The notes under the pieces were generated by a model. That model worked only from the letters and a program-made list of their open reading frames with translations, was not told where the DNA came from and ran no database searches. A stretch of DNA of 33,654 nt from Paracoccaceae bacterium (GTDB lineage: Bacteria; Pseudomonadota; Alphaproteobacteria; Rhodobacterales; Rhodobacteraceae), in the NCBI GenBank assembly GCA_024227475.1, contig JAAEUI010000582.1, positions 1-33,654 on the forward strand, read 5' to 3'. Both the position numbers and the translations under genes were made by a program. Position 1 is the stretch's first letter. Each line of letters begins with the position of its first letter. This document shows positions 24,375-33,407 of the stretch, piece after piece.

Positions 24375-25757
24375 ATGACAGAACAGCTCCAACTAGACAC
24401 GGAGAATTCAGACCGCGCCTATGAAATAGACGCTGATGCGATAGAATTGATTCTCGATGCGGTGGAGGACGGGGATCGTGACCACCTGATCGACCTGCTG
24501 GACCCCCTCCACGCTGCCGATATTGCCGACCTTCTGGAGCAAGTTTCATCAAAGGAACGGGGGGCGTTGCTGGCTCTTTGGGGTGACGCGATTGAAGGCG
24601 TTGTTCTGTCTGAGGTCGACGAGGGCTTGCGCGCAGAAGTCTTTGAGCAAATTCCGGACGAAGTTGTTACCGAGGCTGTCCGGGCTTTGGAAACCGATGA
24701 CGTTGTCGATCTGGTCGAAGACATGGAAGGACCCCAGCAGGTACGGGTGCTGGAGGCTCTGGAGGATGCGGATCGGGTCGCTGTCAAACAATCCCTGCAA
24801 TACCCCCAGGACACTGCAGGGCGCCTGATGCAGCGCGAACTGGTCATGGCTCCGCCGGACTGGACGGTGGGTCACGCCATTGATTACATGCGCGGCGAAG
24901 CGGACTTGCCGGAAAATTTCTACAACGTCCTGATCGTCGACCCGCGCCTGCAGCCGATTGGCAAGGTTGCGCTTTCGACCCTGATGGCCAAACCGCGGGC
25001 AACCGTGCTTGCCGATATCATGGACGAGGATTTCCGCGTCATTCCAGCCAGCCAGAGCCAGGAAGACGTGGCTTATGCCTTTAATCAGTACCACATGGTT
25101 TCTGCCCCGGTTGTGGATCAGGAAGGCAGGCTGGTTGGCATCATCACCATCGACGATGCGATGGATGTGCTGGACGAGGAAGCCGAGCAGGATATCAAGC
25201 TGCTGGCCGGTGTTGGCGATGAAAGCCTGACTGACAACGTCTTTGACACAACCCGGCAACGGTTTCCCTGGCTTGCGGTAAACTTGCTGACCTCAGTTCT
25301 CGCTTCAGTCGTCATCGCACAGTTTTCCTCCACTATTGAGGCGCTGGTCGCACTAGCCGTCCTGATGCCTATCGTGGCTTCGATGGGCGGCAATGCGGGC
25401 ACCCAGACGCTCACAGTTACGGTTCGCGCTTTGGCGACCAAAGACCTTACCCCGGCCAATGCGTGGCGGGTTATTCGGCGCGAAGTCATTGTTGGGCTGA
25501 TGAACGGCTGCGTATTTGCCCTAATTATCGGTGGTGTCGGCATCGTATGGTATGGCAGCCCGATGCTTGGGTTGGTTTTGGGGATGGCGATGGTGGGCAA
25601 CCTGATTGTTGCGGGTCTTGCCGGTATTCTCGTGCCAATCGGACTGGACAAGATCGGAATCGATCCGGCGCTAGCTTCCGGCGCATTTGTAACAACAGTT
25701 ACTGATGTGGTTGGTTTCTTTGCGTTTCTGAGTTTGGCTGCAACCATCCTCCTTTGA
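24375..25757 (+). CDS. mgtE: MgtE-type magnesium transporter
   Basis: A 460-residue magnesium channel/transporter. The N-terminal superhelical domain (about 15-135) has the LLDPLHAADIADLLEQ repeat unit. Two CBS domains follow (about 140-265; ADLPENFYNVLIVDPRLQPIGKV and YHMVSAPVVDQEGRLVGIITIDDAMDVLDEE). The C-terminal half holds five membrane helices, with the pore signature PIVASMGGNAGTQTLTVTVRAL. In the family, the N and CBS domains sense cytoplasmic magnesium and close the pore. The start is ATG 24375, preceded by GAGGA (24365-24369); an in-frame start further up would overlap this site. Transcription diverges from the TPR-glycosyltransferase gene, and the stop converges on the next gene 9 bp away. 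Confidence 0.95.
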   Translation: MTEQLQLDTENSDRAYEIDADAIELILDAVEDGDRDHLIDLLDPLHAADIADLLEQVSSKERGALLALWGDAIEGVVLSEVDEGLRAEVFEQIPDEVVTEAVRALETDDVVDLVEDMEGPQQVRVLEALEDADRVAVKQSLQYPQDTAGRLMQRELVMAPPDWTVGHAIDYMRGEADLPENFYNVLIVDPRLQPIGKVALSTLMAKPRATVLADIMDEDFRVIPASQSQEDVAYAFNQYHMVSAPVVDQEGRLVGIITIDDAMDVLDEEAEQDIKLLAGVGDESLTDNVFDTTRQRFPWLAVNLLTSVLASVVIAQFSSTIEALVALAVLMPIVASMGGNAGTQTLTVTVRALATKDLTPANAWRVIRREVIVGLMNGCVFALIIGGVGIVWYGSPMLGLVLGMAMVGNLIVAGLAGILVPIGLDKIGIDPALASGAFVTTVTDVVGFFAFLSLAATILL

Positions 25758-25766
25758 CCAAAAAAG

Positions 25767-27860
25767 TCAGGGCATCCGCAAAACCTTGTCCTTGCTGCCT
25801 TTGCGAATCCGCACAGAGCTTTCGCCTATGGCCGAAACTTTCCAGCCACTCAGCTTGTCGCCCTTCTTGACCTTCAGATAGCGCCCCGAGGGCATTCGCA
25901 CCAATGCGCGGCGGGCATTGGGAGTGCCAAACACGCCGACAAGGCTCATTTTCTTCTTGTTGAACCGGCCCTTTTCTGTGGCGGCTTTGGCAACGGTGGT
26001 GGCGGTTGGTCCGGGAGCCGGGCGCGCAGTGCCTTTTGCAGCATCTGGTGTGATCGCGGTGGCAGTTGAGGGTTCCTCTTTGATGCTGGGGGCGATTGTA
26101 GCCAGTCTGGCAGGGCGTGTTTTGGGCACAAGGCTCTTGGCGACGGCAAGTTTCGTGGCGCTGTCGAGCGTATTTTCTGAAGGCTCCTGCGGTTCTGTGA
26201 CCTCCTCGGAGACCTGCACCGGAACTTTCAGGCTTGCCGGGCGTTTCTTGGACCGGAAACCACCAAGCGCGGGGTCAGCCAGGGCCAGAAGACCGTCAAT
26301 TTTCGGCACATCAAAGATTATCAGGGTGTCGGGGCGGATTTTGGCCTTTTGGCCGGCAAGTGACGGGTCAGCAAGCGCCAGAAGTGACGGTTCCGCTGCT
26401 TCTTCTTCCTGGGTGGGTTCGGTTACTTCCTCAACAGCTTCTACCGGTTCATCCGTCGTTTCCGGCGGCGGCTCTTCGGCCAGCTCCGCCAGAACCGCTT
26501 CAGGCACCAGCCCTTCCGGCCGTGGTCGGGCCCGGAATTCCGCCAATGGATCTGGTGGCGGGCTCAAGTCCGGGCGTGCCGGGGGTAATTGTTGTGGGCG
26601 ACCGGAGAAAATGAGAATGTTCTCAGGGCCCAATGTCCCTTCGGGTGTCGGCGTCAGGGTCCCGGGTTCTGCGTCAACAAGTGAAGGTGGGGGTTCGGGC
26701 GGGTCCGCTGGCAGCATCGCATCGAGCGGGGGTGTTCCATGGCCCGCCTGTGGCTTGGGCAACTGGCTTAGTGACGCCTCAGTTTTGCTGATATCCGGCG
26801 CTGTCAGCGCTGCCAGAATAATCGGGGCTTCCTGTTGTGTGGCGGGAAGCCCTGAAATCGACATCGCGCTTTGGATGACCTCGACAACTTCATCGCTCAG
26901 TTCGACCTCGGGCAGGTCCCGGTGCGCCTCCACCAGTTCGAGCTTGTCAGTTTTATTGGCTGAGGAAGCACCGTGGTACCCCGGCAGCGAAATGTTTTTG
27001 TCCGGCACCACCCGTGCCAGCCGTTTTAGATTAGCCGCTGAGCGCGGTTGGGCATCTTCAATAACAAGATCTGGGTAGGGGGTGGTGCTTGGGGCTGCGA
27101 GGGCTGCGAGCAGCGTTGCCGGATCGTTGGGTGGTTGATCGGAGGGTGCGATTTCTGCTTCGGGCTCCTCGATCTGTGCGGTCTGCTCCTTGGGTAAAGG
27201 ATCAACCGCCGCCAGCACTGCTTCACTCTGTTCAGGCTGGATCTCGGTAACTTCGGGTGGCGCATCGGCCGGTGCCAGAAATGTACTGTATCCAAAATAC
27301 CCAATTGTCAGGCCAATGGCTGCCGCTGCTGCAATCCGGCTGATGAGCGGCATTTTGGAAGGTTTTGGCGGGTTGATATAAAACCGTGGTTCGCCCGGAA
27401 ACTCCCGGCTGCCGTATTGTGTTGTGTAATAGACCGGCTGAAAGCCGTGAGTGTGTGCAAATTCCTCTGCCTCTTTCAGCGTCTTTTTGGCGACGACCGC
27501 AACCGGGGCCATGTTTCCGACCCCCTTGGGCCCCAGGTCATAGGACACCTCGTTAAACGCGTAGGGTGTCAGGTCCGTTATCAGTTTTCGTGCATGAGAT
27601 TCTGCGGCATCCCCCTCGAACACCCCAAGTTTCAGCCGGGACATCATGACTTCGCTGCGCGGAATCCGGACAACGGTATGAAGGGCATTGCCGTGCATTG
27701 AAACCGCGCGGCCCTGCAGGGTTTTCATTTCCTCGGGCAGGTTTGGATCGCTGAGCGTAACCTCTCCAAAAACCGTCCACCCGGCATTCCCGGTGCGGTG
27801 CCAGAGCGCTATTCTGTCGTTTGACAGGTCCAGTGCAAAAATTGGCTTCGGTTCGGCCAT
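25767..27860 (-). CDS. Large single-pass protein with GspL/PilM-like N-terminus and PilP/GspC-like C-terminus
   Basis: A 697-residue protein that I do not recognise by name. Residues 1-165 look like part of an actin-like GspL/PilM fold (FALDLSNDRIALW, LITDLTPYAFNEVSYDL). One membrane helix follows at about 172-195. A long Pro/Glu/Ala-rich stretch (about 197-635) contains two copies of LALADPxLxG...RP (DNA about 26260-26390). The C-terminal 60 residues (VFGTPNARRALVRMPSGRYLKVKKGDKLSGWKVSAIGESSVRIRKG) resemble the small beta domain of PilP and GspC. The order suggests an inner-membrane protein spanning the periplasm that carries parts of a type II secretion or type IV pilus platform in one chain. 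No other secretion genes lie nearby. A large open frame on the opposite strand is a shadow of this gene. Confidence 0.72.
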   Translation of the reverse strand: MAEPKPIFALDLSNDRIALWHRTGNAGWTVFGEVTLSDPNLPEEMKTLQGRAVSMHGNALHTVVRIPRSEVMMSRLKLGVFEGDAAESHARKLITDLTPYAFNEVSYDLGPKGVGNMAPVAVVAKKTLKEAEEFAHTHGFQPVYYTTQYGSREFPGEPRFYINPPKPSKMPLISRIAAAAAIGLTIGYFGYSTFLAPADAPPEVTEIQPEQSEAVLAAVDPLPKEQTAQIEEPEAEIAPSDQPPNDPATLLAALAAPSTTPYPDLVIEDAQPRSAANLKRLARVVPDKNISLPGYHGASSANKTDKLELVEAHRDLPEVELSDEVVEVIQSAMSISGLPATQQEAPIILAALTAPDISKTEASLSQLPKPQAGHGTPPLDAMLPADPPEPPPSLVDAEPGTLTPTPEGTLGPENILIFSGRPQQLPPARPDLSPPPDPLAEFRARPRPEGLVPEAVLAELAEEPPPETTDEPVEAVEEVTEPTQEEEAAEPSLLALADPSLAGQKAKIRPDTLIIFDVPKIDGLLALADPALGGFRSKKRPASLKVPVQVSEEVTEPQEPSENTLDSATKLAVAKSLVPKTRPARLATIAPSIKEEPSTATAITPDAAKGTARPAPGPTATTVAKAATEKGRFNKKKMSLVGVFGTPNARRALVRMPSGRYLKVKKGDKLSGWKVSAIGESSVRIRKGSKDKVLRMP

Positions 27861-28057
27861 TTGTCCGGTTGCTACCTGTTGTTTTTGTTTTTCATTTCCC
27901 CGTAGGGCGACTACACCGTTTCCCGTATAATTGCCATCAGTTAGATTATGTTAGCCCAGTTTAGCATGATTTTGCCGTTTTTCCTTCGCATACCTGCTGC
28001 TGTGGATCAGATAAAATCAAACCGCTAAGTTATTGTGAAAAGCGGGGGGATAAAACG

Positions 28058-28744
28058 ATGCGCATTTTTGTTATTTTTTTAGTGCTGTTCCAGTTTTTGG
28101 CGGCACCGGGTTTTTCTGAATCCGGTGAATTGGTTGTTGTCGGTCAGGGGCGTGTAACTGCAACCCCGGATATGGCAACCGTTACCTTGGGTGTTTCGGT
28201 TTTTGGCAGGACCGCTGCTCAGGCTCTAGGGGAAAACTCTCGCGATATGACAGCCGTTCTGAAATTGTTGGCAGCGGCGGGTATTGAAGATCGAGATATG
28301 CAGACCGCGCAATTGTCGCTACATCCGCGTTGGAACAATCGCTCCAGCAGCAACAAGCCGCCGGAAGTCATTGGCTTTGAGGCCGTAAATACGGTGGTCG
28401 TTCGGGTGCGCAACCTTCCCGCGCTTGGCGAAATTCTCGATCAGATCGCCCAGGCAGGGGCCAACCAGATTCAATCCATCGGGTTTGGTTTGCAGAACCC
28501 ACGCCCCATTCAGGACGCGGCAAGAGTGGACGCCATAAAGGATGCGCAGGCCAAAGCGAAACTCTATGCGGAGGCGGCAGGGGTCAGACTGGGCACCATT
28601 AAACTGATTTCAGAAACCGGCACCACCCCACCGCGCCCTCAATTCGCCCGGATGGAGGCGGCGATGGCTTCCGACGCGGTGCCCATCGCGCGCGGTGAAT
28701 CCGAAGTCTCGGCCCAAATCACACTGGTATTTGCGTTGGAGTAG
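28058..28744 (+). CDS. SIMPL domain (DUF541) periplasmic protein
   Basis: A 228-residue protein with a signal peptide (residues 1-20) followed by GELVVVGQGRVTATPDMATVTLGVSVFGRTAAQAL, the typical opening of the SIMPL family, and by QDAARVDAIKDAQAKAKLYAEAAGVRLGTIKLISE (about 165-200). It is likely periplasmic. Family members are linked to outer-membrane integrity or oxidative stress, but no biochemical activity is established. It is divergent from the large secretion-like gene and convergent with metY, 40 bp away. The AGCGGGGGGAT ribosome site lies just before ATG 28058. Confidence 0.9.
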   Translation: MRIFVIFLVLFQFLAAPGFSESGELVVVGQGRVTATPDMATVTLGVSVFGRTAAQALGENSRDMTAVLKLLAAAGIEDRDMQTAQLSLHPRWNNRSSSNKPPEVIGFEAVNTVVVRVRNLPALGEILDQIAQAGANQIQSIGFGLQNPRPIQDAARVDAIKDAQAKAKLYAEAAGVRLGTIKLISETGTTPPRPQFARMEAAMASDAVPIARGESEVSAQITLVFALE

Positions 28745-28784
28745 GGAGGTTTCGCCCCCCAATTCGCAGCTTCAGCACAGGGCT

Positions 28785-30077
28785 TCAAGAAGCAGCTTTT
28801 GCCAGCGCCTGATCCAGATCGGCAATGATGTCGTCTGAATCCTCAATTCCTATTGACACCCGGACAACATTGGGCGCCGCTCCGGCTGCTTCTTGTTGTT
28901 CAGGCGTCAGTTGCCGGTGGGTTGTGGAGGCCGAGTGGATAATCAGCGACCGGGTATCGCCCAGATTGGCGACATGGCTGAATAATTCCAGTGAATCCAC
29001 CAGTTTGACGCAGGCGTCATATCCGCCTTTGACGGCAAAGGTGAAAAGGGCACCGGCGCCTTTTGGATACAGCGTCTTGGCACGTTCGGCATAGGGTGAA
29101 CTTGGCAGTCCTGCATAGGTCACAAAGTCAACCCGTGGGTCGTTCTCGAGCCAGTTTGCAACGATTTCGGCGTTTTCAATGTGCCGTTCCATCCGCAACG
29201 ACAGGGTTTCGATCCCCAACAGCGTGTAGTGTGCGCCCTGTGGGTTCATGGTCATACCCAAATCGCGCAATCCGATGGCGATGCTGTGGAAAGTGAAACC
29301 CAGCTCTCCAAAGGTCTCGTGGAATTTCAGCCCGTGATAGGCTGGCTCCGGTTGGGACATAGACGGAAACTTGTCGTTCTGCGACCAGTCAAACTGGCCG
29401 CTGTCAACAACGCACCCCCCGGTTACTGTACCGTTGCCGGTCAGGTATTTGGTGGTGGAATGCACAACCAGTGTCGCCCCCATTTCAATTGGGCGGCACA
29501 GGTAAGGCGTGGCGGAGGTATTATCGACGATCAGGGGAATCCCAGCCGCATCGGCAATCTCAGCCAGCGCGGGGATGTCAGTTACATACCCCCCCGGATT
29601 GGCGATGGATTCGCAAAAAATAGCCCGCGTATCATTGTCTACCGCTGCTTTCACTGCATCCAGATCGTCGGTGTCGACAAATCTGGCCGACCAGCCAAAG
29701 CGCTTGATTGACTGGCTCAACTGGGTGACCGACCCGCCATAGAGACGCGTTGAGGAAACCACATTCTTACCCGGCCCCATCAGCGGAAACAGGGCCATGA
29801 TTTGCGCGGCATGACCCGAGGAACAGCACACCGCTCCAACACCACCCTCAAGCGTCGCGATCCTCTCCTGGAGAACCGCAACCGTCGGATTGGTCAGACG
29901 CGAATAGATAAAACCAACCTCCTGTAGGTTGAATAAGGCCGCAGCGTGATCGGCATCACGAAACACGTAAGCGGTGCTTTGATAGATCGGCGTTTGCCGT
30001 GCGCCGGTAGCGGGATCCGGCCGCGCGCCTGCATGAATTTGCAAAGTGTCAAACCCGTATGTCGGTCGGTCGGTCAT
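28785..30077 (-). CDS. metY: O-acetylhomoserine sulfhydrylase / aminocarboxypropyltransferase
   Basis: A 430-residue enzyme of the Cys/Met metabolism PLP family that makes homocysteine from O-acetylhomoserine and sulfide. The N-terminus TYGFDTLQIHAGARPDPATGARQTPIYQSTAYVF is diagnostic for MetY-type proteins. YSRLTNPTVAVLQERIATLEGG, the phosphate-site SSGHAA and the PLP lysine in VVHSTTKYLTGNGT (Lys 210) are present. The start is taken at ATG 30077, where GGGAGAC stands 6-12 bp upstream; the frame extends further but without support. It follows the CoA-binding protein gene on the same strand after a gap of 67 bp. A cystathionine gamma-synthase is less likely given the length and the N-terminus. 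No SAM riboswitch was recognised upstream. Confidence 0.93.
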   Translation of the reverse strand: MTDRPTYGFDTLQIHAGARPDPATGARQTPIYQSTAYVFRDADHAAALFNLQEVGFIYSRLTNPTVAVLQERIATLEGGVGAVCCSSGHAAQIMALFPLMGPGKNVVSSTRLYGGSVTQLSQSIKRFGWSARFVDTDDLDAVKAAVDNDTRAIFCESIANPGGYVTDIPALAEIADAAGIPLIVDNTSATPYLCRPIEMGATLVVHSTTKYLTGNGTVTGGCVVDSGQFDWSQNDKFPSMSQPEPAYHGLKFHETFGELGFTFHSIAIGLRDLGMTMNPQGAHYTLLGIETLSLRMERHIENAEIVANWLENDPRVDFVTYAGLPSSPYAERAKTLYPKGAGALFTFAVKGGYDACVKLVDSLELFSHVANLGDTRSLIIHSASTTHRQLTPEQQEAAGAAPNVVRVSIGIEDSDDIIADLDQALAKAAS

Positions 30078-30144
30078 TTGCTGTCTCCCAGAAGTATTAT
30101 TTTCCAGCACGTTAGGGCAGGGGATCGGGAGCCTCAACAGATTA

Positions 30145-30624
30145 TTACAATTTCGAAGAAATAATCCCGGTGTTGAATCCCGCCATCCGCAACTCACCAA
30201 ACAGGCGCTGATATTCAATCTTTGGGCACCGGTTTTGGATCACCTGAAGGCCGTGTTTTTCAGCCAGTTCAGCCGCCTCAGAGTTGCGCACACCGACCTG
30301 CATCCAGATGGTCTTGAGATTGGCCAAATGCGCAATCGCCTCTTCAACAATCGGCAGGACATGTTCAGAGCGGCGGAAAATATCAACCATGTCAATCTGG
30401 ATGTCTTTGGGAATGTCGCGAATTGACCCAACTATTGTTTGCCCAAACAGCTCTTTCCCGGCATGGCCCGGATTGATCGGAACCACGCGGTATCCCTTTA
30501 GCGACAAATACCGAGCTACGAAGTAAGAGGGCCGGATCGTATTCATTGACACGCCGATGCAGGCCACGGTTTTGGTTTCACGCAGGATTCTTCGCAAGCA
30601 ATCGTCGGTGGGGTCGTCCGTCAT
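30145..30624 (-). CDS. CoA-binding (succinyl-CoA ligase-like Rossmann) domain protein
   Basis: A 159-residue stand-alone CoA-binding protein. The Rossmann fold begins with TKTVACIGVSMNTIRPSYFVARYLSLKGYRVVPINPG (about 18-54), followed by SIRDIPKDIQIDMVDIFRR and the WMQVGVRNSEAAELAEKHGLQVIQNRCPKIEYQRL end. In this family the Cys of NRCPKIE is a conserved feature. Small proteins of this kind bind CoA or an acyl-CoA; their physiological role is unclear. The start is set at ATG 30624 by analogy with family N-termini; GTG 30648 is an alternative, and neither has a strong ribosome site. It is upstream of metY on the same strand. Confidence 0.88.
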   Translation of the reverse strand: MTDDPTDDCLRRILRETKTVACIGVSMNTIRPSYFVARYLSLKGYRVVPINPGHAGKELFGQTIVGSIRDIPKDIQIDMVDIFRRSEHVLPIVEEAIAHLANLKTIWMQVGVRNSEAAELAEKHGLQVIQNRCPKIEYQRLFGELRMAGFNTGIISSKL

Positions 30625-30657
30625 AGGTTGAGGTAATATCAGCACCACAGATCAGCG

Positions 30658-30702
30658 CCACAAAAATGCGCCCAAAGCAAAGCTCCGGGCGCAAAGTTGT
30701 GG
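30658..30702 (-). terminator. Two-tier hairpin between the YHS gene and the CoA-binding gene
   Basis: CCACAA (30658-30663) pairs with TTGTGG (30697-30702) and TGCGCCC (30667-30673) with GGGCGCA (30687-30693), separated by a symmetric 3-base internal loop. On the minus strand the inner stem is followed by five T, as in an intrinsic terminator for the YHS transcript. A second 7-bp hairpin (GAAGCGG 30721-30727, CCGCTTC 30742-30748) lies just before it. Confidence 0.5.
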
Positions 30703-30814
30703 AACGAGGGACAGTAATGTGAAGCGGAATGTTCCAATAAGCCGCTTCGGTAATCTACACTTAGGGCGGTTTTCTCATTCTTTAAGACCTTGTAATAAAA
30801 TCGTGAAGAAAGCC

Positions 30815-31270
30815 CTAACCAAGTACACCCGGCCAGTTTTTGTCTGCTCTCGCGGTATTGCCCGGAATGTCGCGTCGCCAGAGGTGAAGCACCGGCATTG
30901 AATAGTTCAAGTACAGCCGGTTTTGGTAGACTGTCCAGGCGTTGGGGTCGGTTGTGGCGATGCCCCCTTTGGAAACAGCATACGCACAATACCCGCCGTA
31001 TCTGGGCCTAAAACGCTCCTGATCGCGCAAAAAAGCTTCCTTGGTGATTTGTGAAGCGAACAACCAAGTGGCCACGCCGTCGTTATAACTAATGTCCGAA
31101 TTGCCCATCACCGGGCCAGGGTTCGTTTGGTCAAAATAGGCCACCGGATCAAAGCCACGAATTGCGAACCCGTCAAAGATAAAAACGTTTGGCTGCGCCT
31201 GGGCAAACGAGGGTCTTGCAACTGCTGCGGCACCGATCAGTGCAAGCGTCGAACGTCTTGTAAACTTCAT
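30815..31270 (-). CDS. Exported YHS domain protein
   Basis: A 151-residue protein with an N-terminal export signal that carries a twin-arginine (FTRRSTLALIGAAAVA, likely cleavage near SFAQA), so Tat export is possible. The mature part is a YHS domain: IRGFDPVAYFDQTNPGPVMGNSDISYNDGVATWLFAS then FRPRYGGYCAYAVSKGGIATTDPNAWTVYQNRLYLNYS. YHS domains are thought to bind metals, often copper. The paired cysteine form of metal-transport YHS proteins is not obvious here, with one Cys in YGGYCAYA. It lies between rlmB and the CoA-binding gene on the same strand. The start ATG 31270 has an excellent ribosome site. Confidence 0.9.
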   Translation of the reverse strand: MKFTRRSTLALIGAAAVARPSFAQAQPNVFIFDGFAIRGFDPVAYFDQTNPGPVMGNSDISYNDGVATWLFASQITKEAFLRDQERFRPRYGGYCAYAVSKGGIATTDPNAWTVYQNRLYLNYSMPVLHLWRRDIPGNTARADKNWPGVLG

Positions 31271-31277
31271 AACCGGA

Positions 31278-31301
31278 CTCCTCTGCGTTCTCCTCTGCGT
31301 T
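31278..31301 (-). repeat. Tandem 12-bp duplication that doubles the YHS ribosome site
   Basis: CTCCTCTGCGTT occurs twice back to back (31278-31289 and 31290-31301). On the coding strand each copy supplies AGAGGAG. The copy nearer the gene is 7 bp from ATG 31270 at ideal spacing, and the second Shine-Dalgarno sequence is 12 bp further upstream. Confidence 0.8.
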
Positions 31302-31385
31302 GTCCTGAGAATAGAAACTCCAGCAGCGCTAGGGAAGTCTTCTCTCTGAGAAGTGATCTATCGGCGAGTTTTGGTGCGGTGCCAG

Positions 31386-32183
31386 CTAACAGCGTAGGCG
31401 CCCGGCGGCATACAGCGCAACTGCGGTGGCGTTCGATACATTCAGCGACCCAAAGTCGCCTGCGAAGGTGATTTTGGCCAGTTCATCGCAGGTTTTGCGT
31501 GTCAGCTCCCGCAACCCCGGGCCCTCCGCCCCTAGGGCAAGCGCAACCGGCATGCCTGAGCATCTATCAAGACTGATCGCCAAATCGACATCAGCTTCTC
31601 CGTCTAACCCAATGATATAATACCCCATATCCTGCAAAGTTCGCATTGCGGTGGCAAGGTTCTGGATGCGCAGATAGGGTTGTCGCTCCAGCGCTCCGGA
31701 CGCTGTTTTAGCGAGCGCCCCTGTTTCCGGAGCCGAGTGCCGGTGCGGCGAGATGACCGCCCGAGCGCCGAACACTTCGCTAGAACGCAGGATTGCGCCG
31801 ACGTTATGGGGATCGGTCACCCGGTCGAGCAACACAACCACTGGGTTTTCGCCACGCGGCGCACATTGTTCAGACAGGCTGCCCCAGTCCAGCGGTTTCA
31901 CCTCCAGCGCCGCACCCTGATGCACGGATTGGGGGTCAAGGGGCGCACTGAATTTACGCGGATCAACGACTTCAGGTTCTATTTTGCCCTGGACAACCGC
32001 ATCTCCCAGACGGTCCAGCGCGTTTTTGGTCACAATCAGTCGCATTTTTTCCCGCGCCGGATTCAGAAGCGCATCGCGTACCGCATGCAGGCCAAACAAC
32101 CACACGGTCTCGTTTGTGCCAGCAGAGCGCGCGCGTTCCTTTTCGACAATCCAGGCAGGTTTCTTCTTGCTGCGCGGGGCCAT
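31386..32183 (-). CDS. rlmB: 23S rRNA (guanosine-2'-O-)-methyltransferase, RlmB/TrmH (SpoU) family
   Basis: A 265-residue SpoU-type RNA 2'-O-methyltransferase. The N-terminal RNA-binding domain starts at WLFGLHAVRDALLNPAREKMRLIVT. The knotted catalytic domain carries the three family motifs: DPHNVGAILRSSEVFGA, LALGAEGPGLRE and SLNVSNATAVALYAAGR at the C-terminus. The basic extension MAPRSKKKPAWIVEKERAR is typical of alphaproteobacterial versions. The start is set at ATG 32183, since AGGA lies about 7 bp upstream; ATG 32189 overlaps that site. The expected product modifies G2251 of 23S rRNA (E. coli numbering), though specificity within the family is inferred. It is first in a leftward series of four genes. 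Confidence 0.9.
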   Translation of the reverse strand: MAPRSKKKPAWIVEKERARSAGTNETVWLFGLHAVRDALLNPAREKMRLIVTKNALDRLGDAVVQGKIEPEVVDPRKFSAPLDPQSVHQGAALEVKPLDWGSLSEQCAPRGENPVVVLLDRVTDPHNVGAILRSSEVFGARAVISPHRHSAPETGALAKTASGALERQPYLRIQNLATAMRTLQDMGYYIIGLDGEADVDLAISLDRCSGMPVALALGAEGPGLRELTRKTCDELAKITFAGDFGSLNVSNATAVALYAAGRLRC

Positions 32184-32477
32184 GGGCATTCCTGATCTTT
32201 GCTCAACTTCGCATTGCCACGGTGGCGGCTTATTTGCAAGAAGCGGTGATGAGCTTACCAAAAGGTTCAGACGATTTGACCAACACTGTGAGGGTTTTAG
32301 ATTGCGTTTCCTTTCGGGCACCATCTTAGCACCAAGCAGAGGCGACGAACGACGCCACAGCGTGGCCTTGATGCGCTGGAGACTGCTCAAAATTTTTTGC
32401 AGAGCGCCGGAAACCGAATTCCAGCTCGTAATACGACGGTGTGAACCAAATGCGGTAGCGGCAAAAAGGAAGTCAGT
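32184..32477. other. Divergent intergenic region between rlmB and the DUF1566 gene
   Basis: No gene, tRNA or clear promoter was recognised in these 294 bases. A short A/T stretch (AAAATTTTTT) at about 32389-32398 is the only compositional feature. The last bases hold the AAAGGAAG ribosome site of the next gene. Confidence 0.4.
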
Positions 32478-33407
32478 ATGAAAATCAGCTCAACACCAAA
32501 ACAAAAAGGGTTGGCTGCGCTTGTGGCAATTTTGTTTGTTCCCAGTCTGGCAGCGGCCAACGGGCTAACTATGCGAATTCCGGATACAGGCGTGACGTCT
32601 TCCTATAGCGACAAATCCAAAATTTCCGCACCCTCTAAAGGCAGGGCGTTCTTTGGGCAGGACGGCCAGTACCGGATCAGCAATCCTTCCTATGTCAATA
32701 ACGGCGACGGTACGATAACCGACAAAGTCACCGGATTGATGTGGGAAAAATCAATGGGCGGTAAAATGACGCTGAAGGAAGCACAGCGCAAGGCCAACCA
32801 ATCCAACCTTGGTGGCCACGGCGATTGGCGCATTCCGACCATTACCGAGCTTTATTCGCTGATCCAGTTTACCGGAAAACACGGGCCTAATTCCTCAAAG
32901 CTGTTCATTGACAAACGCTTTTTTGACCAACCCTTTGGCGACAGATCGAAAGGCGAAAGGCCAATCGATGCCCAAACCTGGTCATCCACGATTTATACCG
33001 GCAAGGTAATGAACAAAAAAAGTGCGATTTTCGGGGTGAATTTTATTGACGGACGGATCAAGGGATATCCGCAGATCGACCCACGTTCCCGCAGTGCCAA
33101 ACGCATGTATTTCCGGCTTGTTCGCGGCAACGAAAACTATGGTGTAAACAAATTTGTCAGTAACAAGAACGGCACCGTCACGGATCGGGCCACCGGTTTG
33201 ATGTGGGCCAAAGACGACAGCAAGAAGGGGATGGATTGGAAAACGGCGCTGGCCTATTGCGAGGACATGCAACTTGGCGGACACAGCGACTGGCGTTTGC
33301 CCAATGCAAAAGAACTGCAGAGCATCGTTGATTATTCCCGTTCGCCAACCCGCACAAAATCTGCGGCCATCAGCGGCAAGTTCAACATTTCCGAGACCTC
33401 TGCATGA
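32478..33407 (+). pseudogene. DUF1566 (Lcl-like) secreted protein gene, truncated by an insertion sequence
   Basis: The 309-residue frame has a signal peptide (cleavage after AAA, about residue 27) and two DUF1566 units. The first (about 65-215) has NNGDGTITDKVTGLMWEKSM and LGGHGDWRIPTITELYSLI; the second (about 220 on) has NKNGTVTDRATGLMWAKDDS and LGGHSDWRLPNAKELQSIVDYSRSPTRTKSAAI. Such proteins are secreted, and relatives include lectin-like adhesins. Family proteins normally continue well beyond SAAI with a WSST block and a C-terminal VRCVR segment; here the second unit stops after about ten more residues. The last codons (ETSA-stop) coincide with what looks like an IS terminal repeat starting near 33393. 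The gene is therefore probably interrupted rather than naturally short. AAAGGAAG precedes ATG 32478. Confidence 0.75.

Noticed and set aside
25918-27078. 386-codon open frame on the plus strand opposite the large secretion-like gene
   Set aside because: It lies wholly antisense to a longer gene with a signal of folded domains at both ends. Its product is Ser/Gly-rich low complexity, as expected from antisense of a Pro/Glu/Ala-rich region.
30078-30144. SAM riboswitch upstream of metY
   Set aside because: The gap is only 67 bases and I could not find the conserved pairing or core of the SAM-II or SAM/SAH classes.
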